64,000 bases of DNA from Amycolatopsis nalaikhensis (GTDB lineage Bacteria > Actinomycetota > Actinomycetes > Mycobacteriales > Pseudonocardiaceae): assembly GCF_030264295.1 (NCBI RefSeq), contig NZ_CP127173.1, forward strand, positions 10,051,501 to 10,115,500, given 5' to 3'. Each line of letters opens with the position of its first letter. The stretch's first letter is position 1. A program made the position numbers and the translations under genes. The notes beneath the pieces are model-generated. The model saw only the letters and a program-made list of their open reading frames with translations, searched no databases and was not told the DNA's origin. Of this stretch, positions 1 through 8,887 are shown piece by piece.

Positions 1-1291
1 CGCCGTCGACCATGACGACCAGCTCTGTGCGCGCCGCGGCCAGCCCGGTGTTGAGCGCGGCCGGTTTGCCCGCGTTGACCTGGCGGATCAGCTGAACCCG
101 GCGCGAGCGGAACCGTTCGACGACCTCGGCGGTGCCGTCGGTGGAGCCGTCGTCGACCACGATCACCCAGACCGGGTGGTGGTCGGAGGCGAGGATCGAG
201 CGGATGGTCGCCTCGATCCCGGCTTCCTCGTTGTAGGCCGGGACGATGACGGTGACCCCGGCGCGGGCCCGCACCCGCCGCCGGTTCCGGTGCCGCCGCA
301 CGTGGACGGCGGTGGTCACGAGGATCAGGACCGTCCGCAGCACGGCGATGGCGCTCGCCACGATGAGCAGCCAGCGCATCGCGGCGGCGAGCAGGCCGGC
401 GAGCCCGACGGCGCCGACCAGCAGCCACCCGCCCGCCCGGCTCGCCGGGTCGGCCTTGCCGACGGCCGCGCTGACCCCGGTGGCGCCGCTGACCGTGTCG
501 AACTTCCAGCCCGAGGCCTGCAGGCGCGGCAGCAGCTCGTCCAGCGCGGCGACGGTCTCGCTCCGGTCGCCACCCGCGTCGTGCATCAGCACCACGGCGC
601 CGCGGTCGTCTTTCGGCGTCGCGTTCGCGACGATCCCGGCCACGCCGGGGCGCCGCCAGTCCTGACTGTCCAAATCGGACAAAACGACGAGACGGCCTTC
701 GGCGCCGATCCGCCGCATCGACGCCCACGCGGCGTCGTCGATGGCGTCCGTCGTGGCCGAGTACGGCGGCCGGACCAGGGACGTGCCGATCCCGGCGGCG
801 CCGGCCAGCGCCAGGTCGGTGGCCCGCAGCTCCAGCTTCGCCCGCAGGTCGCCGTCGACGCGCAGGTCGGAGTGGGTGGCGGTGTGGTTGCCGATTTCGT
901 GGCCCCTGGCCAGGATCTCGCGGACCAGCTCCGGGTACCGGGCGGCGTTCGCGCCAGTGACGAAGAAGGTGGCGTGCGCGTGGTGCGCGTCGAGGACGTC
1001 CAGCACGCGCGGCGTCCACTCGGGATCCGGGCCGTCGTCGAAGGTCAGCGCCAGCGTCTTGGCTTTAGGGCGCAGTTCGACGGGGTGGTCGTCGCGGGCG
1101 TCGATGACGGGGCCGCCGTCGCGAACCTCCGCCGGGACCGCGCTCGTCCCGCCCGCCGGCGGGTCTTCCCCGCTGCCGAAGCCGCCCGTGACGAGCAGGT
1201 TCAGGCCGAGCAGCACCGCGACGGCGGTGACGACCGTGCCGAGGAGCACCCAGTGCGCCTTCGGGGGCGGGGTGCGGTGGTGCCGGGCCAA
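1..1291 (-). CDS. bifunctional polysaccharide deacetylase / family 2 glycosyltransferase (3' part outside window)
   Basis: The frame starts at TTG (1291), with AGGAACGGA just upstream, and runs off the left edge, so about 430 N-terminal residues are visible. A short basic head is followed by one membrane segment (about residues 13-33). A NodB-type deacetylase domain comes next, with the metal-site motifs TFDDGPD and HTATH. Hydrophobic segments and a basic linker lead into the start of a GT-A glycosyltransferase domain (IVPAYNEEAG, VVDDGSTDGT). Such fusions are known in actinomycetes and are thought to act on cell-surface polysaccharides; the substrate cannot be read from sequence. It starts 23 bases after the stop of the small membrane-protein gene, so the two are probably one transcript. 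Confidence 0.88.
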   Translation of the reverse strand, partial: MARHHRTPPPKAHWVLLGTVVTAVAVLLGLNLLVTGGFGSGEDPPAGGTSAVPAEVRDGGPVIDARDDHPVELRPKAKTLALTFDDGPDPEWTPRVLDVLDAHHAHATFFVTGANAARYPELVREILARGHEIGNHTATHSDLRVDGDLRAKLELRATDLALAGAAGIGTSLVRPPYSATTDAIDDAAWASMRRIGAEGRLVVLSDLDSQDWRRPGVAGIVANATPKDDRGAVVLMHDAGGDRSETVAALDELLPRLQASGWKFDTVSGATGVSAAVGKADPASRAGGWLLVGAVGLAGLLAAAMRWLLIVASAIAVLRTVLILVTTAVHVRRHRNRRRVRARAGVTVIVPAYNEEAGIEATIRSILASDHHPVWVIVVDDGSTDGTAEVVERFRSRRVQLIRQVNAGKPAALNTGLAAARTELVVMVDG

Positions 1292-1314
1292 CGTGCGTTC
1301 CGTTCCTGACGTCG

Positions 1315-1767
1315 TCAGTGCCCGTTGCCGGGCGGGGTCGTCCTGGTCTGCCCCGGCGGTTCGACGGGGGCGCGGGAGTTGCGGCGCGTGGACGTCGGCG
1401 GCGCCGTCGTCGCGGAGGGGGCGGAAGTCGTGGCCACCGACGGCGAACGGTCCGGCCTGGTCGACGGCGCTTCTGTCTTCGACGGGGTCTCCGACCGCTG
1501 CGCGCCCGTCGCCCGCCCGGCTTCTTCGGTGGTCGGCGGCGCGACGGAGGTGGCCTGCTCCGGGACGAACCCGGGCACTGGGATCAGCGCGGCGGTCGGG
1601 ATCGGCGCGCCGAACAGCGCGGCCACGAACAGGCCGAGGTAGAGCAGGAGCCCGGCGCAGGCGGCGAGGGCGATCCGCCGGACGATGCGACGGCGCCGTC
1701 CGGTGGGGTCGACGAAAACGGGCTTGTTCGCCTCGTTTTCGCTTTCAAGATCAGGAAAGGCGGTCAT
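1315..1767 (-). CDS. small single-pass membrane protein with Ser/Thr/Pro-rich tail
   Basis: 150 residues. I chose the ATG at 1767, which has GGAG five bases upstream, rather than an upstream in-frame start without a ribosome site. The first ~35 residues are acidic then basic (RRRRIVRR), followed by one hydrophobic segment (about residues 35-57). The remaining ~90 residues are rich in Thr, Ser, Pro and Ala, typical of an extracytoplasmic linker. No catalytic motif is visible and I do not recognise a family. Its tight position ahead of the deacetylase/glycosyltransferase gene suggests a cell-envelope role, but that is inference from context only. Confidence 0.7.
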   Translation of the reverse strand: MTAFPDLESENEANKPVFVDPTGRRRRIVRRIALAACAGLLLYLGLFVAALFGAPIPTAALIPVPGFVPEQATSVAPPTTEEAGRATGAQRSETPSKTEAPSTRPDRSPSVATTSAPSATTAPPTSTRRNSRAPVEPPGQTRTTPPGNGH

Positions 1768-1902
1768 CCGTACTCCGGTGGGGGAGCCCAACCCTAAACA
1801 CCGGTGGCACAGCACGGAAACGGCGGGGACGGAATTCGACGAACCGTCACCGGCCGACTACAGCATTGCGGTGGAACACTTTCCGCCCGTTTTCACTACT
1901 GG

Positions 1903-2280
1903 TCAGTAGTCGCCGAGGAGGCAGAAGGGGTGACCGGCCGGATCGGCGTAGACGCGCCAGCCGCGCCCGCCGAGATCGGGATCGAGCAGCCGCCCGCCGT
2001 TCATCAGGACGACGCGGTGCGACTCCCGGAAGTCGTCGACTTCGAAGTCGAGGTGGAACTGCTGCGGGAAGGCGGGATCCGGCCAGTGCGGCGGCCGGTG
2101 GTCCGGCACCCGCTGGAACCCGAGGACGACCCCGTCGAAGTGCAGGGTGGAGAAGTCCTCGTCGACCCGCCAGCGCGGATCGGGCCGGTCCACTTCGCCG
2201 CCGGCCAGCGCCTGGTAGAAGCGGGCGAGCACGACGGGAACCGGACAGTCCAGGACGATGCACTGCAGCGTCGCGGGCAC
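1903..2280 (-). CDS. VOC (glyoxalase/bleomycin-resistance fold) family protein
   Basis: 125 residues, starting at GTG 2280, with a strong AGGAGG seven bases upstream. The pattern fits a single-domain VOC protein: an N-terminal strand (LQCIVLDCP), a central HLDFEVDD strand carrying the usual His/Glu-type metal ligand positions, and a C-terminal strand ending DPAGHPFCLL, which is close to the conserved VOC ending. Members include glyoxalases, dioxygenases and antibiotic-binding proteins, so the fold is clear but the substrate is not. It lies downstream of rarA across a repeat-filled spacer and is probably transcribed separately. Confidence 0.8.
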   Translation of the reverse strand: MPATLQCIVLDCPVPVVLARFYQALAGGEVDRPDPRWRVDEDFSTLHFDGVVLGFQRVPDHRPPHWPDPAFPQQFHLDFEVDDFRESHRVVLMNGGRLLDPDLGGRGWRVYADPAGHPFCLLGDY

Positions 2281-2673
2281 GGGGTGGCCTCCTGCCGTCG
2301 CCGGGTCCCGTCCCTTGCCGGGACCGCCTCGAAGGGCGCAGTCTACGAAACCCGAAGATCGCTCACGTCGCGGGGCGACGGTGGTGCGGCGCGGCTTCGG
2401 GAGGCGCTCGGCCGGGGTGTGGCGCCGCGGGTGACGGTGGTCCGGCGCAGCCTCGCAACTCCGCTCAGCCAGGGTGCGGCGCCGCGGGGCCGCCTGTGGT
2501 GGTGCGGTGCAGCATCGCGGCCCGCGGAGACGCTGGCCCCGCCCCGGATGGTGCCGCGGAGCTTCAGGCCCGCCCGGCAGGCGTGCGTTCCGCCACGGCC
2601 GCGCTGGCGCCAACCGCAGATCGCGCGGCCCAGCAACCGCTCGGCAGGCACGCCTCCCCCCGCCACCGCCGCC
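2281..2673. repeat. spacer holding degenerate copies of the 3' end of rarA
   Basis: This 393-base gap has no convincing gene. Read on the minus strand it contains several imperfect copies of a ~35-base unit that matches the last codons of rarA (GCCGAGCG...AAGCTGCGCCGCAC). Copies lie roughly at 2375-2410, 2430-2465, 2545-2575 and 2625-2660. In one frame a degraded copy still reads AERLPKPRRTT, against AERVPKLRRTI in RarA itself. It looks like repeated duplication and decay of the gene end. No terminator with a T run was seen. Confidence 0.55.
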
Positions 2674-4050
2674 CTATCGCTCCCCCCGGATCGTGCGGCG
2701 CAGCTTCGGAACCCGCTCGGCGAGCGGCCGTTCCGCACCGCGCTGAGTCGGCTCGTAGTAATCCCGCCCCACCAGCTCGTCCGGCGGGTACTGCTGCGCC
2801 AGCACCCCCTCCGGCACGTTGTGCGGGTAGCGATACCCCTGCGCGTTGCCCAGCTTCTTCGCGCCCGCGTAGTGCCCGTCGCGCAGGTGCGGCGGGACCG
2901 TGCCCGCCAGCCCGGCTCGGACGTCGGCCAGTGCGGCGTCGATGCCCGTGATCACCGCGTTCGACTTCGGCGCCGTCGCCAGGTGGATCGTCGCCTGGGC
3001 CAGCGCCAGCCTGCCCTCGGGCATGCCGATGAACTGCACCGCGTGCGCGGCCGCGACGGCCGACTGCAACGCCGTCGGGTCCGCCATTCCGATGTCCTCG
3101 CTGGCGTGCACCACCAGCCGCCGGGCCAGGAACCTCGGGTCCTCGCCCGCCTCGATCATCCGGGCCAGGTAGTGCAACGCCGCGTCCACATCGGACCCGC
3201 GGATCGACTTGATGAACGCGCTGATCACGTCGTAGTGCTGGTCGCCGTCGCGGTCGTAGCGGACCGCCGCCTTGTCCACAGTGGACTCGACGATGGCGAG
3301 GTCGATCGTCTTCGCCTCGGTGGCCGACGCCGCGTCCGCCGCCGCCTCCAGCGCCGTGAGCGCGCGGCGCGCGTCCCCGCCCGCCAGCCGGACCAGGTGG
3401 GCTCGCGCGTCCTCGGTCAGCGTCAGCTCGCCGCCGAGGCCGCGCTCGTCGGTCAACGCCCGCTCGATCAGCGAGGCGATGTCGGCGTCGGTCAGCGGCC
3501 GCAGCTGCAGCACCAGCGAGCGCGAAAGCAGCGGCGAGACGACCGAGAACGACGGGTTCTCGGTGGTCGCCGCGACCAGCAGCACCGTGCGGTCCTCGAC
3601 CGCGCCGAGCAGGGCGTCCTGCTGGGTCTTGGAGAACCGGTGCACCTCGTCGATGAACAGCACCGTGTTCTCGGTGTTGTACTGGCGCCGCCGCCGGGCC
3701 TCCTCGATGACCCCGCGCACCTCCTTGACGCCCGCCGAGAGCGCCGACATCGCGACGAACCGGCGGCCGGTGGCGATCGAGACGAGGTTGGCCAGCGTCG
3801 TCTTGCCCGTGCCGGGCGGGCCGTAGAGCAGCACGGACGCCGGCGCCGCGCCCTCGACCAGCCGCCGCAGCGGCGCGCCCTCCCTCAGCAGGTGCTGCTG
3901 GCCGACGACCTCGTCGAGCGAGCGCGGCCGCATCCGCACGGCCAGCGGGGAGCTGGCCGGGTCCGCCTGCGGTTCCCCCGCGTTCGACTCCGTGCGCTCC
4001 GGCGGGGGCGCCAAGTCGGCGTTCACGGTGAAGAGCTCGTCCTGTGCCAC
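2674..4050 (-). CDS. rarA: replication-associated recombination protein A (RarA/MgsA AAA+ ATPase)
   Basis: 458 residues, full length for the family. Walker A GPPGTGKTT is at residues 77-85 and Walker B LFIDEVHRF is at about 131-139, the signature of the RarA/MgsA clamp-loader-like ATPases; the conserved sensor region TTENPSFSV follows. RarA acts on stalled or gapped replication forks. The C-terminal tetramerisation region ends in the conserved YPHN...Q.Y.P motif. The first ~35 residues are a variable acidic extension. One copy of the GTCCACAGTGGAC palindrome (3274-3286) and a related site (3184-3196) lie inside the gene. It is divergent from the TetR gene. Confidence 0.95.
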   Translation of the reverse strand: MAQDELFTVNADLAPPPERTESNAGEPQADPASSPLAVRMRPRSLDEVVGQQHLLREGAPLRRLVEGAAPASVLLYGPPGTGKTTLANLVSIATGRRFVAMSALSAGVKEVRGVIEEARRRRQYNTENTVLFIDEVHRFSKTQQDALLGAVEDRTVLLVAATTENPSFSVVSPLLSRSLVLQLRPLTDADIASLIERALTDERGLGGELTLTEDARAHLVRLAGGDARRALTALEAAADAASATEAKTIDLAIVESTVDKAAVRYDRDGDQHYDVISAFIKSIRGSDVDAALHYLARMIEAGEDPRFLARRLVVHASEDIGMADPTALQSAVAAAHAVQFIGMPEGRLALAQATIHLATAPKSNAVITGIDAALADVRAGLAGTVPPHLRDGHYAGAKKLGNAQGYRYPHNVPEGVLAQQYPPDELVGRDYYEPTQRGAERPLAERVPKLRRTIRGER

Positions 4051-4120
4051 ACGATGACGTTAACCGACACCCCCGACAGAACCGCTTGCCCCGGTCCTCC
4101 GGTCCGCGCTACCGTCGTGA

Positions 4121-4160
4121 TGACTGGTTGACCGAAAGTGCAATTCCGGTCAACCAGTCA
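4121..4160. promoter_or_regulatory. 14-bp perfect inverted repeat upstream of the TetR-P450 pair (probable operator)
   Basis: TGACTGGTTGACCG (4121-4134) and its exact complement CGGTCAACCAGTCA (4147-4160) are separated by 12 bases. The repeat sits 30 bases before the TetR start codon, in the divergent rarA/TetR spacer. The size and position fit a self-controlled TetR-family operator. The TTGACC inside the left arm could serve as a -35 element. Binding is inferred, not shown. Confidence 0.7.
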
Positions 4161-4190
4161 AACGCTCAACGGATCAGCAGGTGGAGACGC

Positions 4191-4886
4191 ATGAGCCATC
4201 CCAACCGCGAGCGCGGCGACCGCATCCTGGACGCGGCGGGCGAGCTGCTGCTGCGCATGGGCTACCGCAAGGTGGCGGTCGACGACATCGCGCGCGCGGT
4301 CGGCATCGGCAAAGGCACCGTCTACCTGCACTGGCGCAACAAGGAGCTGCTGTTCCAGGCGCTGATGATGCGCGAATCGGCCGACCTGACCGACGAGATC
4401 CTGGCGCGGATCAAGGCCGACCCGGCGATGATCCTCCCGCACCGGATGATCTCGGCGTCGTTCCTCGCCACGCACTCGCGGCCGCTGGTGATGGCCATGC
4501 TGCGCGGCAACGCCGACATGTTCGGCTCGCTGGGCGACATCGCGTTGCGCAAGCAGCAGGACGAGCTGCGCACGCAGTTCGAGGAAGCGATGCTCCGGTA
4601 CGGGCTGATCCGCTCGGACGTGCCGAACCTGACGTACGCGCTCAACGCCGCGACGCTCGGCTTCTACCTCGGCGACACGCTGTCCGACGAGTTCGTGGGC
4701 ATTCCGCTGCAGGCGAAGGCCGACGTCCTCGCGCATCTGATCCGCACCGCGTTCGAGCCGCCGGGGGAACCCGACCCCGCGGCGGTGGAGGCCGTGGCGG
4801 CGGAGCTGGGTTCGGCGCTCGAGGAGCTCGTCTCGGGCTACCGGAAAGGGATCTACGAACACGATCCCGCCAAGGGTCCCGGCTGA
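4191..4886 (+). CDS. TetR/AcrR family transcriptional regulator
   Basis: 231 residues from ATG 4191, with GGTGGAG upstream; in-frame ATGs further upstream would put the operator palindrome inside the gene. An N-terminal helix-turn-helix (about residues 7-52, with VDDIARAVGIGKGTVYLHWRNKE as its recognition region) is followed by an all-helical ligand/dimer domain. It precedes a cytochrome P450 gene by 31 bases on the same strand and very probably controls it and itself through the palindrome at 4121-4160. The ligand is unknown. Confidence 0.9.
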   Translation: MSHPNRERGDRILDAAGELLLRMGYRKVAVDDIARAVGIGKGTVYLHWRNKELLFQALMMRESADLTDEILARIKADPAMILPHRMISASFLATHSRPLVMAMLRGNADMFGSLGDIALRKQQDELRTQFEEAMLRYGLIRSDVPNLTYALNAATLGFYLGDTLSDEFVGIPLQAKADVLAHLIRTAFEPPGEPDPAAVEAVAAELGSALEELVSGYRKGIYEHDPAKGPG

Positions 4887-4917
4887 TCCCGGGGCCACAC
4901 AGGGGAAAGGGGCGGAA

Positions 4918-6129
4918 ATGACCACCACACCGGCGGACACCTGGGGACTCCACGAATCCCAGTTCTGGCTGCGGGGGAAGCAACCGGAGGAGCGGGTGCG
5001 GTTCGCGCCCGAGCTCGGCTTCTGGAACGTCTACGGGCACCCGGAGGCCGAGGAGGTCCTGCGCGACCCGGCGACGTTCTCCTCCGACACCACCCGGCTG
5101 GTGCCGAAGGAGATGATGCAGGACGCCGACCTGAAGGAGATGTCGGCGGGCAACCTGCTGCAGCTGGACCCGCCGCTGCACAACAAGATGCGCAAGCTCG
5201 TCAGCCGCGCGTTCACGCCGAAGGTCGTCGCGGACCTCGAGCCGCGCATCGCCGCGGTGACGAACGAGATGCTCGACGCCGCGGGCGGCGACGGGCGCCT
5301 GGAGCTGGTCGAAGACCTGGCCTACCCGTTGCCGGTGATCGTCATCGCGGAGCTGCTGGGGGTCCCCGCGAGCGACCGGCACCTGTTCAAGGGCTGGGTG
5401 GACAAGCTGTTCGAGTCCTCGGAGCAGTTCTCGCTCAAGGAGCAGACCAAGTCGCAGGAGGAGTCGGTCAAGAAGTCCCTGGAGGGCCAGAAAGCGCTTG
5501 CCGAGTACCTCGCCCAGCACGTCGACGAGCGGCGCGAGCGGCCTCGGGAAGACCTGCTGACGAAACTCGTCGAGGCCGAGGTCGACGGGGAACGCCTGAC
5601 ACGCAACGAAGTCGTCAACTTCGCGAACGTCCTGCTGCTGGCCGGCCACATCACCACCACGATGCTGCTCGGCAACGCGGTGCTGTGCCTGGACACGCAT
5701 CCGGAGTGGGACCGGCGGGTGCGGGCGGACCGGTCGCTGGTGCCGCCGGCGATCGAGGAGTCGTTGCGGTACCTCTCGCCGTTCGCGGCGGTGGCCCGCA
5801 CGGCGAACCGCGAGGTCGAGCTGGGCGGGGTGACCGTGCCGCCGGACCAGATGCTGCTGGTCTGGGTGGCGGCGGCCAACCGCGACGACCGCGTGTTCAC
5901 CGACCCGGACACGTTCAACCCGCTGCGCGATCCCAATCCGCACCTGGCGTTCGGCCGGGGCATCCACTTCTGCATCGGGGCCCCGCTCGCCCGGCTCGAG
6001 GGCCGGGTGGCGCTGAACATCCTGTTCGACCGCTACCCGGCCTTGCGGACGATCCCGGGTGAACCGCCGAAGTTCCAGGTCAACCCGAACATGACGGGCG
6101 TGCGCGAGCTGCCGCTCACGACGGTGTAG
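4918..6129 (+). CDS. cytochrome P450 (CYP, bacterial class I type)
   Basis: 403 residues, soluble, usual bacterial P450 length. The I-helix oxygen-binding motif is AGHITT (242-247), the K-helix ExxR is EESLR (280-284), and the haem-binding loop is FGRGIHFCIGAPLAR with the proximal Cys at 352. The ligated haem would hydroxylate or otherwise oxidise a small molecule with electrons from a ferredoxin; no ferredoxin or reductase gene is adjacent. It follows the TetR gene closely, so expression is probably inducible. The substrate cannot be named from sequence. Confidence 0.95.
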   Translation: MTTTPADTWGLHESQFWLRGKQPEERVRFAPELGFWNVYGHPEAEEVLRDPATFSSDTTRLVPKEMMQDADLKEMSAGNLLQLDPPLHNKMRKLVSRAFTPKVVADLEPRIAAVTNEMLDAAGGDGRLELVEDLAYPLPVIVIAELLGVPASDRHLFKGWVDKLFESSEQFSLKEQTKSQEESVKKSLEGQKALAEYLAQHVDERRERPREDLLTKLVEAEVDGERLTRNEVVNFANVLLLAGHITTTMLLGNAVLCLDTHPEWDRRVRADRSLVPPAIEESLRYLSPFAAVARTANREVELGGVTVPPDQMLLVWVAAANRDDRVFTDPDTFNPLRDPNPHLAFGRGIHFCIGAPLARLEGRVALNILFDRYPALRTIPGEPPKFQVNPNMTGVRELPLTTV

Positions 6130-6190
6130 CCCGGTTGCGCCCTGGGCGAAACTCCTCGTCCGGGGCGCTTCCGTGCCCGAGGGTGGACCG

Positions 6191-6919
6191 ATGAAGGTGG
6201 CGGTGCTGTCGGACATCCACGGCGTCCTCCCGGCGCTCGAGGCGGTGCTGGCCGAGCCGGACGTCGCCGCGGCGGACCGGATCGTCCTGCTCGGCGACCT
6301 GCTGGCGGGCCCGATGCCGGTCGAAACCCTCGAGCGGCTCTCGGCGCTGGGCGACCGGGCGGTCTGGGTGCGCGGCAACGCCGACCGCGAGCTGGCGGCG
6401 TCGGCGCGCACGGGCGAGTCGGTCGTGCCGGACCCGATCTTCCCGTGGGCGGCGCGGCAACTGCGTCCGGCGGACCTGCCGCTGCTGGACGCGCTGCCGT
6501 TGACGGTTTCGCTCGACGGCGTGCTGTTCTGCCACGCGACCCCGCGCGACGACACGGAAATCGTGCTGGTGGACTCGCCACTGGCGCGCTGGGCGGAGGT
6601 CCTCGACGGCGTCGCGGAGCCGACGATCGTCTGCGGGCACACGCACATGCCGTACGTCCGGCTGGCGGACCGGCGCCTGGTCGTCAACCCGGGCAGCGTC
6701 GGAATGCCTTACGGGACAAGGGGTGCGCACTGGGCGTTGCTCGGCGACGGCGTCCAGCTGCGGCGCACGGAGTACGACGCCGAAGCGGCGTGCCGGTTCC
6801 TCGCGGCGCACTGCGCGTACCCGGACATCGAGGAGTGGGCGGACTTCTTCGTCCGCCACCCGGCGTCGGACGCGGAGGCGCTGCGGGTGTTCAGCGGGAC
6901 CGCAGCGAGTTCCACATGA
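6191..6919 (+). CDS. metallophosphoesterase (calcineurin-like, YfcE/MJ0936-type)
   Basis: 242 residues from ATG 6191; an in-frame GTG at 6173 lacks support, and GAGGGTGG precedes the ATG. The motifs appear in the family order: DIHG near the N-terminus, LGDLLAG, RGNAD, then GHTHMP, which together bind two metal ions. The VVNPGSVG motif before the C-terminus is typical of the small phosphodiesterase subgroup. The physiological substrate is unknown. The gene end overlaps the 3' end of the convergent SGNH hydrolase gene by 29 bases. Confidence 0.9.
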   Translation: MKVAVLSDIHGVLPALEAVLAEPDVAAADRIVLLGDLLAGPMPVETLERLSALGDRAVWVRGNADRELAASARTGESVVPDPIFPWAARQLRPADLPLLDALPLTVSLDGVLFCHATPRDDTEIVLVDSPLARWAEVLDGVAEPTIVCGHTHMPYVRLADRRLVVNPGSVGMPYGTRGAHWALLGDGVQLRRTEYDAEAACRFLAAHCAYPDIEEWADFFVRHPASDAEALRVFSGTAASST

Positions 6920-7790
6920 TGACGGCGGCGTAGGGCAGGAACTCGCGGCCGCGGCGGCAGAGCCACGGGATCCCCTTGAGCACCAGCCACCCCACGTGCC
7001 CCGCGGCGCTCGGTTCGACGCCGCCACCGCAGGTCAGGCTCACCGGCTCCGGCACGGCGAACCCGGCTTCGGCGAGCAGGCCGGTGAAGCCGTCGGCGAG
7101 CATGCGGTGGCCGAGTTCCGAGGGGTGCAGCCGGTCGACGCTCCACGCGCTGAGGTCGTAGGCGCCGGGGAGCGCGTCGAGGTCGAGGCAGGGGACGCCT
7201 TCGCGGGCGACGACTTCGTCGATGGCGGCGTTCAGCTCGGCGACGCGGGCGCTGAGGGCGCGCTTGAGGGAGGGCGGGAGGCGGAAGACCTTGCTGTGGT
7301 CGTGGAACCGGACGGGCACGACGGTGGTCCCGGCCTCCCGCAGGCGCCGGATGACCTCGGTGAGGTCGGCGGCGATGCGGGCGGCGTCGAAGTCGGGCCG
7401 CAGGGTGTCGTTCATGCCGGCGACGAGCAGGGCGACATCGGCCCGGTGCGCGACGGCGGCGGGCACCTGCTTGGTGAGCACGCACCGCATCCGCGCCCCG
7501 GTGAAGGAGGGGTTGAGGTAGCCACCGGAGCCGACCCCGAGCGCGGCGGCGACCAGCGGGCCGACCCCGCGCCAGCCACCCCGCGCGGGCAGGGGATCCC
7601 CGAGCCCGACGGCGGTGGAGTCCCCGAGCACGACCAAGCGCCGAGCGTGCTTCCGCGGCGGGACGGCCGTCAGCGGCGGACGGGCCGGTTCGGGTGGAGG
7701 AGTGACTTCGACACTGATCACGGTCACGTCCCCGACCATCGGCCACCGAGACTCACGCCCGGTGAGGACGAGGTAACGCGCCTTCGACAC
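6891..7790 (-). CDS. SGNH/GDSL-family hydrolase
   Basis: 299 residues from GTG 7790; an internal ATG at 7739 is an alternative start because neither has a strong ribosome site. The catalytic blocks are present: GDSTAVG (nucleophile Ser), the Gly block, GMND (oxyanion Asn) and DRLHPSELGHR (Asp/His pair). No signal peptide is evident, so a cytoplasmic esterase or lipase-like enzyme is likely. The last ~50 residues, after the hydrolase core, are hydrophobic and of unknown role. It converges on the phosphoesterase gene with overlapping ends. Confidence 0.85.
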   Translation of the reverse strand: MSKARYLVLTGRESRWPMVGDVTVISVEVTPPPEPARPPLTAVPPRKHARRLVVLGDSTAVGLGDPLPARGGWRGVGPLVAAALGVGSGGYLNPSFTGARMRCVLTKQVPAAVAHRADVALLVAGMNDTLRPDFDAARIAADLTEVIRRLREAGTTVVPVRFHDHSKVFRLPPSLKRALSARVAELNAAIDEVVAREGVPCLDLDALPGAYDLSAWSVDRLHPSELGHRMLADGFTGLLAEAGFAVPEPVSLTCGGGVEPSAAGHVGWLVLKGIPWLCRRGREFLPYAAVIMWNSLRSR

Positions 7791-7846
7791 CGGGCCTAAT
7801 TCTTGACGCTCAGCTCACAGGTGCCGGGGATGGCTGCGGCGCGGGC

Positions 7847-7907
7847 GCGCTGAAGGGGACGTTCATCTCATCTGATGCGGTGAAGGGGCCCTTCCTCCCA
7901 CGCGACG
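7847..7907. repeat. GCTGAAGGGGAC repeat, copy A
   Basis: Two direct units beginning GCGCTGAAGGGGAC and GGTGAAGGGGCC, with ATCTGATGCG between them. Related copies lie at 29935-30020 and 59266-59345. It lies between the SGNH hydrolase and AraC genes; no gene is seen in it. Confidence 0.75.
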
Positions 7908-7988
7908 AGAGGAGGCCCCGGGCGCCGCACCGCAAACCGCGGCCGGTCCGGCTCGCGAAACCGGCGAGGCGTGAGCGATGCTGGGCGC

Positions 7989-8822
7989 GTGGAGTACGTG
8001 TCCAGAGTGCCGCGACCGCCGCTGGACGGGCTGATCGACGACCTCTACTACCTGGACGGCGCGTCCCCGTATGCCCGGCTGACCCTCCCGCCCGCGCCGT
8101 CGGCCTTGCTCATCCTCAACCTCGGGGCGCCGTTCCGCATCCGCACCGACCTCGAAACCGCCGACTACGCCGACGGCTGTGTGGTCACCACGCCCACCCG
8201 CGCCTGGGAGTTCGGCTACCCGCCCCGGACGCGGTCCGTCGGGGTGCACTTCAAGGCGTGGGGCCTGGCGCCGTTCGTGCCGGTGCCCGCGGTCGAGCTG
8301 TGTGACCGGCCGGTGACCGTGGAGCAGGTCTGGGGCCGGTCCGCCACCGAAGCGCTGCGAGACCGGCTGGCCACCGCGGCCCGACCGCACGAGATGCTGA
8401 CCCTGCTCGAAGACGAGCTGAGGCGACGGCTGAGCGAGACCCCCGGGCTGGGGCTCGTGCGTCACACGAGCAGCGTCATCACGGCGACCGGCGGGGCGGT
8501 GGCGATCGGCGACCTGACCGCGGCCACCGGAGTCAGCAGCACCCATCTGGCCCAGCGGTTCAAGGAGCTCGTCGGCGTCACGCCGAAGCGGCTGGCCCGC
8601 ACCCAGCGCTTCGCCGCCACCGTGTTCTCGATCGACCCCGCCGGACCGGTCGACTGGGGCGACCTCGCCGGGGGCGCGGGCTACTTCGACCAGGCCCACT
8701 TCGGTCACGAGTTCCGGGCGTTCACCGGGCTCACGCCGACCCGGTACGTCGAAGTCCGGCGGCGGTTCCGGCGCGAGCACCCCGGCCACGTCCTCGACAG
8801 CTGGCCCCTGCCCGCCGATTGA
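7989..8822 (+). CDS. AraC family transcriptional regulator
   Basis: 277 residues from GTG 7989, which gives an N-terminus beginning with the conserved EYVSRVPRPPL and lies six bases after a GATGCT -10-like hexamer (probably leaderless). The N-terminal ~150 residues are a ligand-sensing domain of unknown specificity. The C-terminal ~100 residues hold two helix-turn-helix units (IGDLTAATGVSSTHLAQRFKE and the YFDQAHFGHEFRAFTGLTP signature). The next gene, a DHFR-like reductase 65 bases downstream, is a possible target. Confidence 0.9.
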   Translation: MEYVSRVPRPPLDGLIDDLYYLDGASPYARLTLPPAPSALLILNLGAPFRIRTDLETADYADGCVVTTPTRAWEFGYPPRTRSVGVHFKAWGLAPFVPVPAVELCDRPVTVEQVWGRSATEALRDRLATAARPHEMLTLLEDELRRRLSETPGLGLVRHTSSVITATGGAVAIGDLTAATGVSSTHLAQRFKELVGVTPKRLARTQRFAATVFSIDPAGPVDWGDLAGGAGYFDQAHFGHEFRAFTGLTPTRYVEVRRRFRREHPGHVLDSWPLPAD

Positions 8823-8887
8823 TTTCTTACAAGAGCGGCCGCTCACGACCCGCTAGGTTCGGTCACCCCGAAGCAGAGGAGGGTCCC

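Noticed and set aside
1804..4131. A 775-codon plus-strand frame opposite the VOC gene and rarA
   Set aside because: It crosses two genes and a repeat spacer; composition is that of a reverse-strand shadow.
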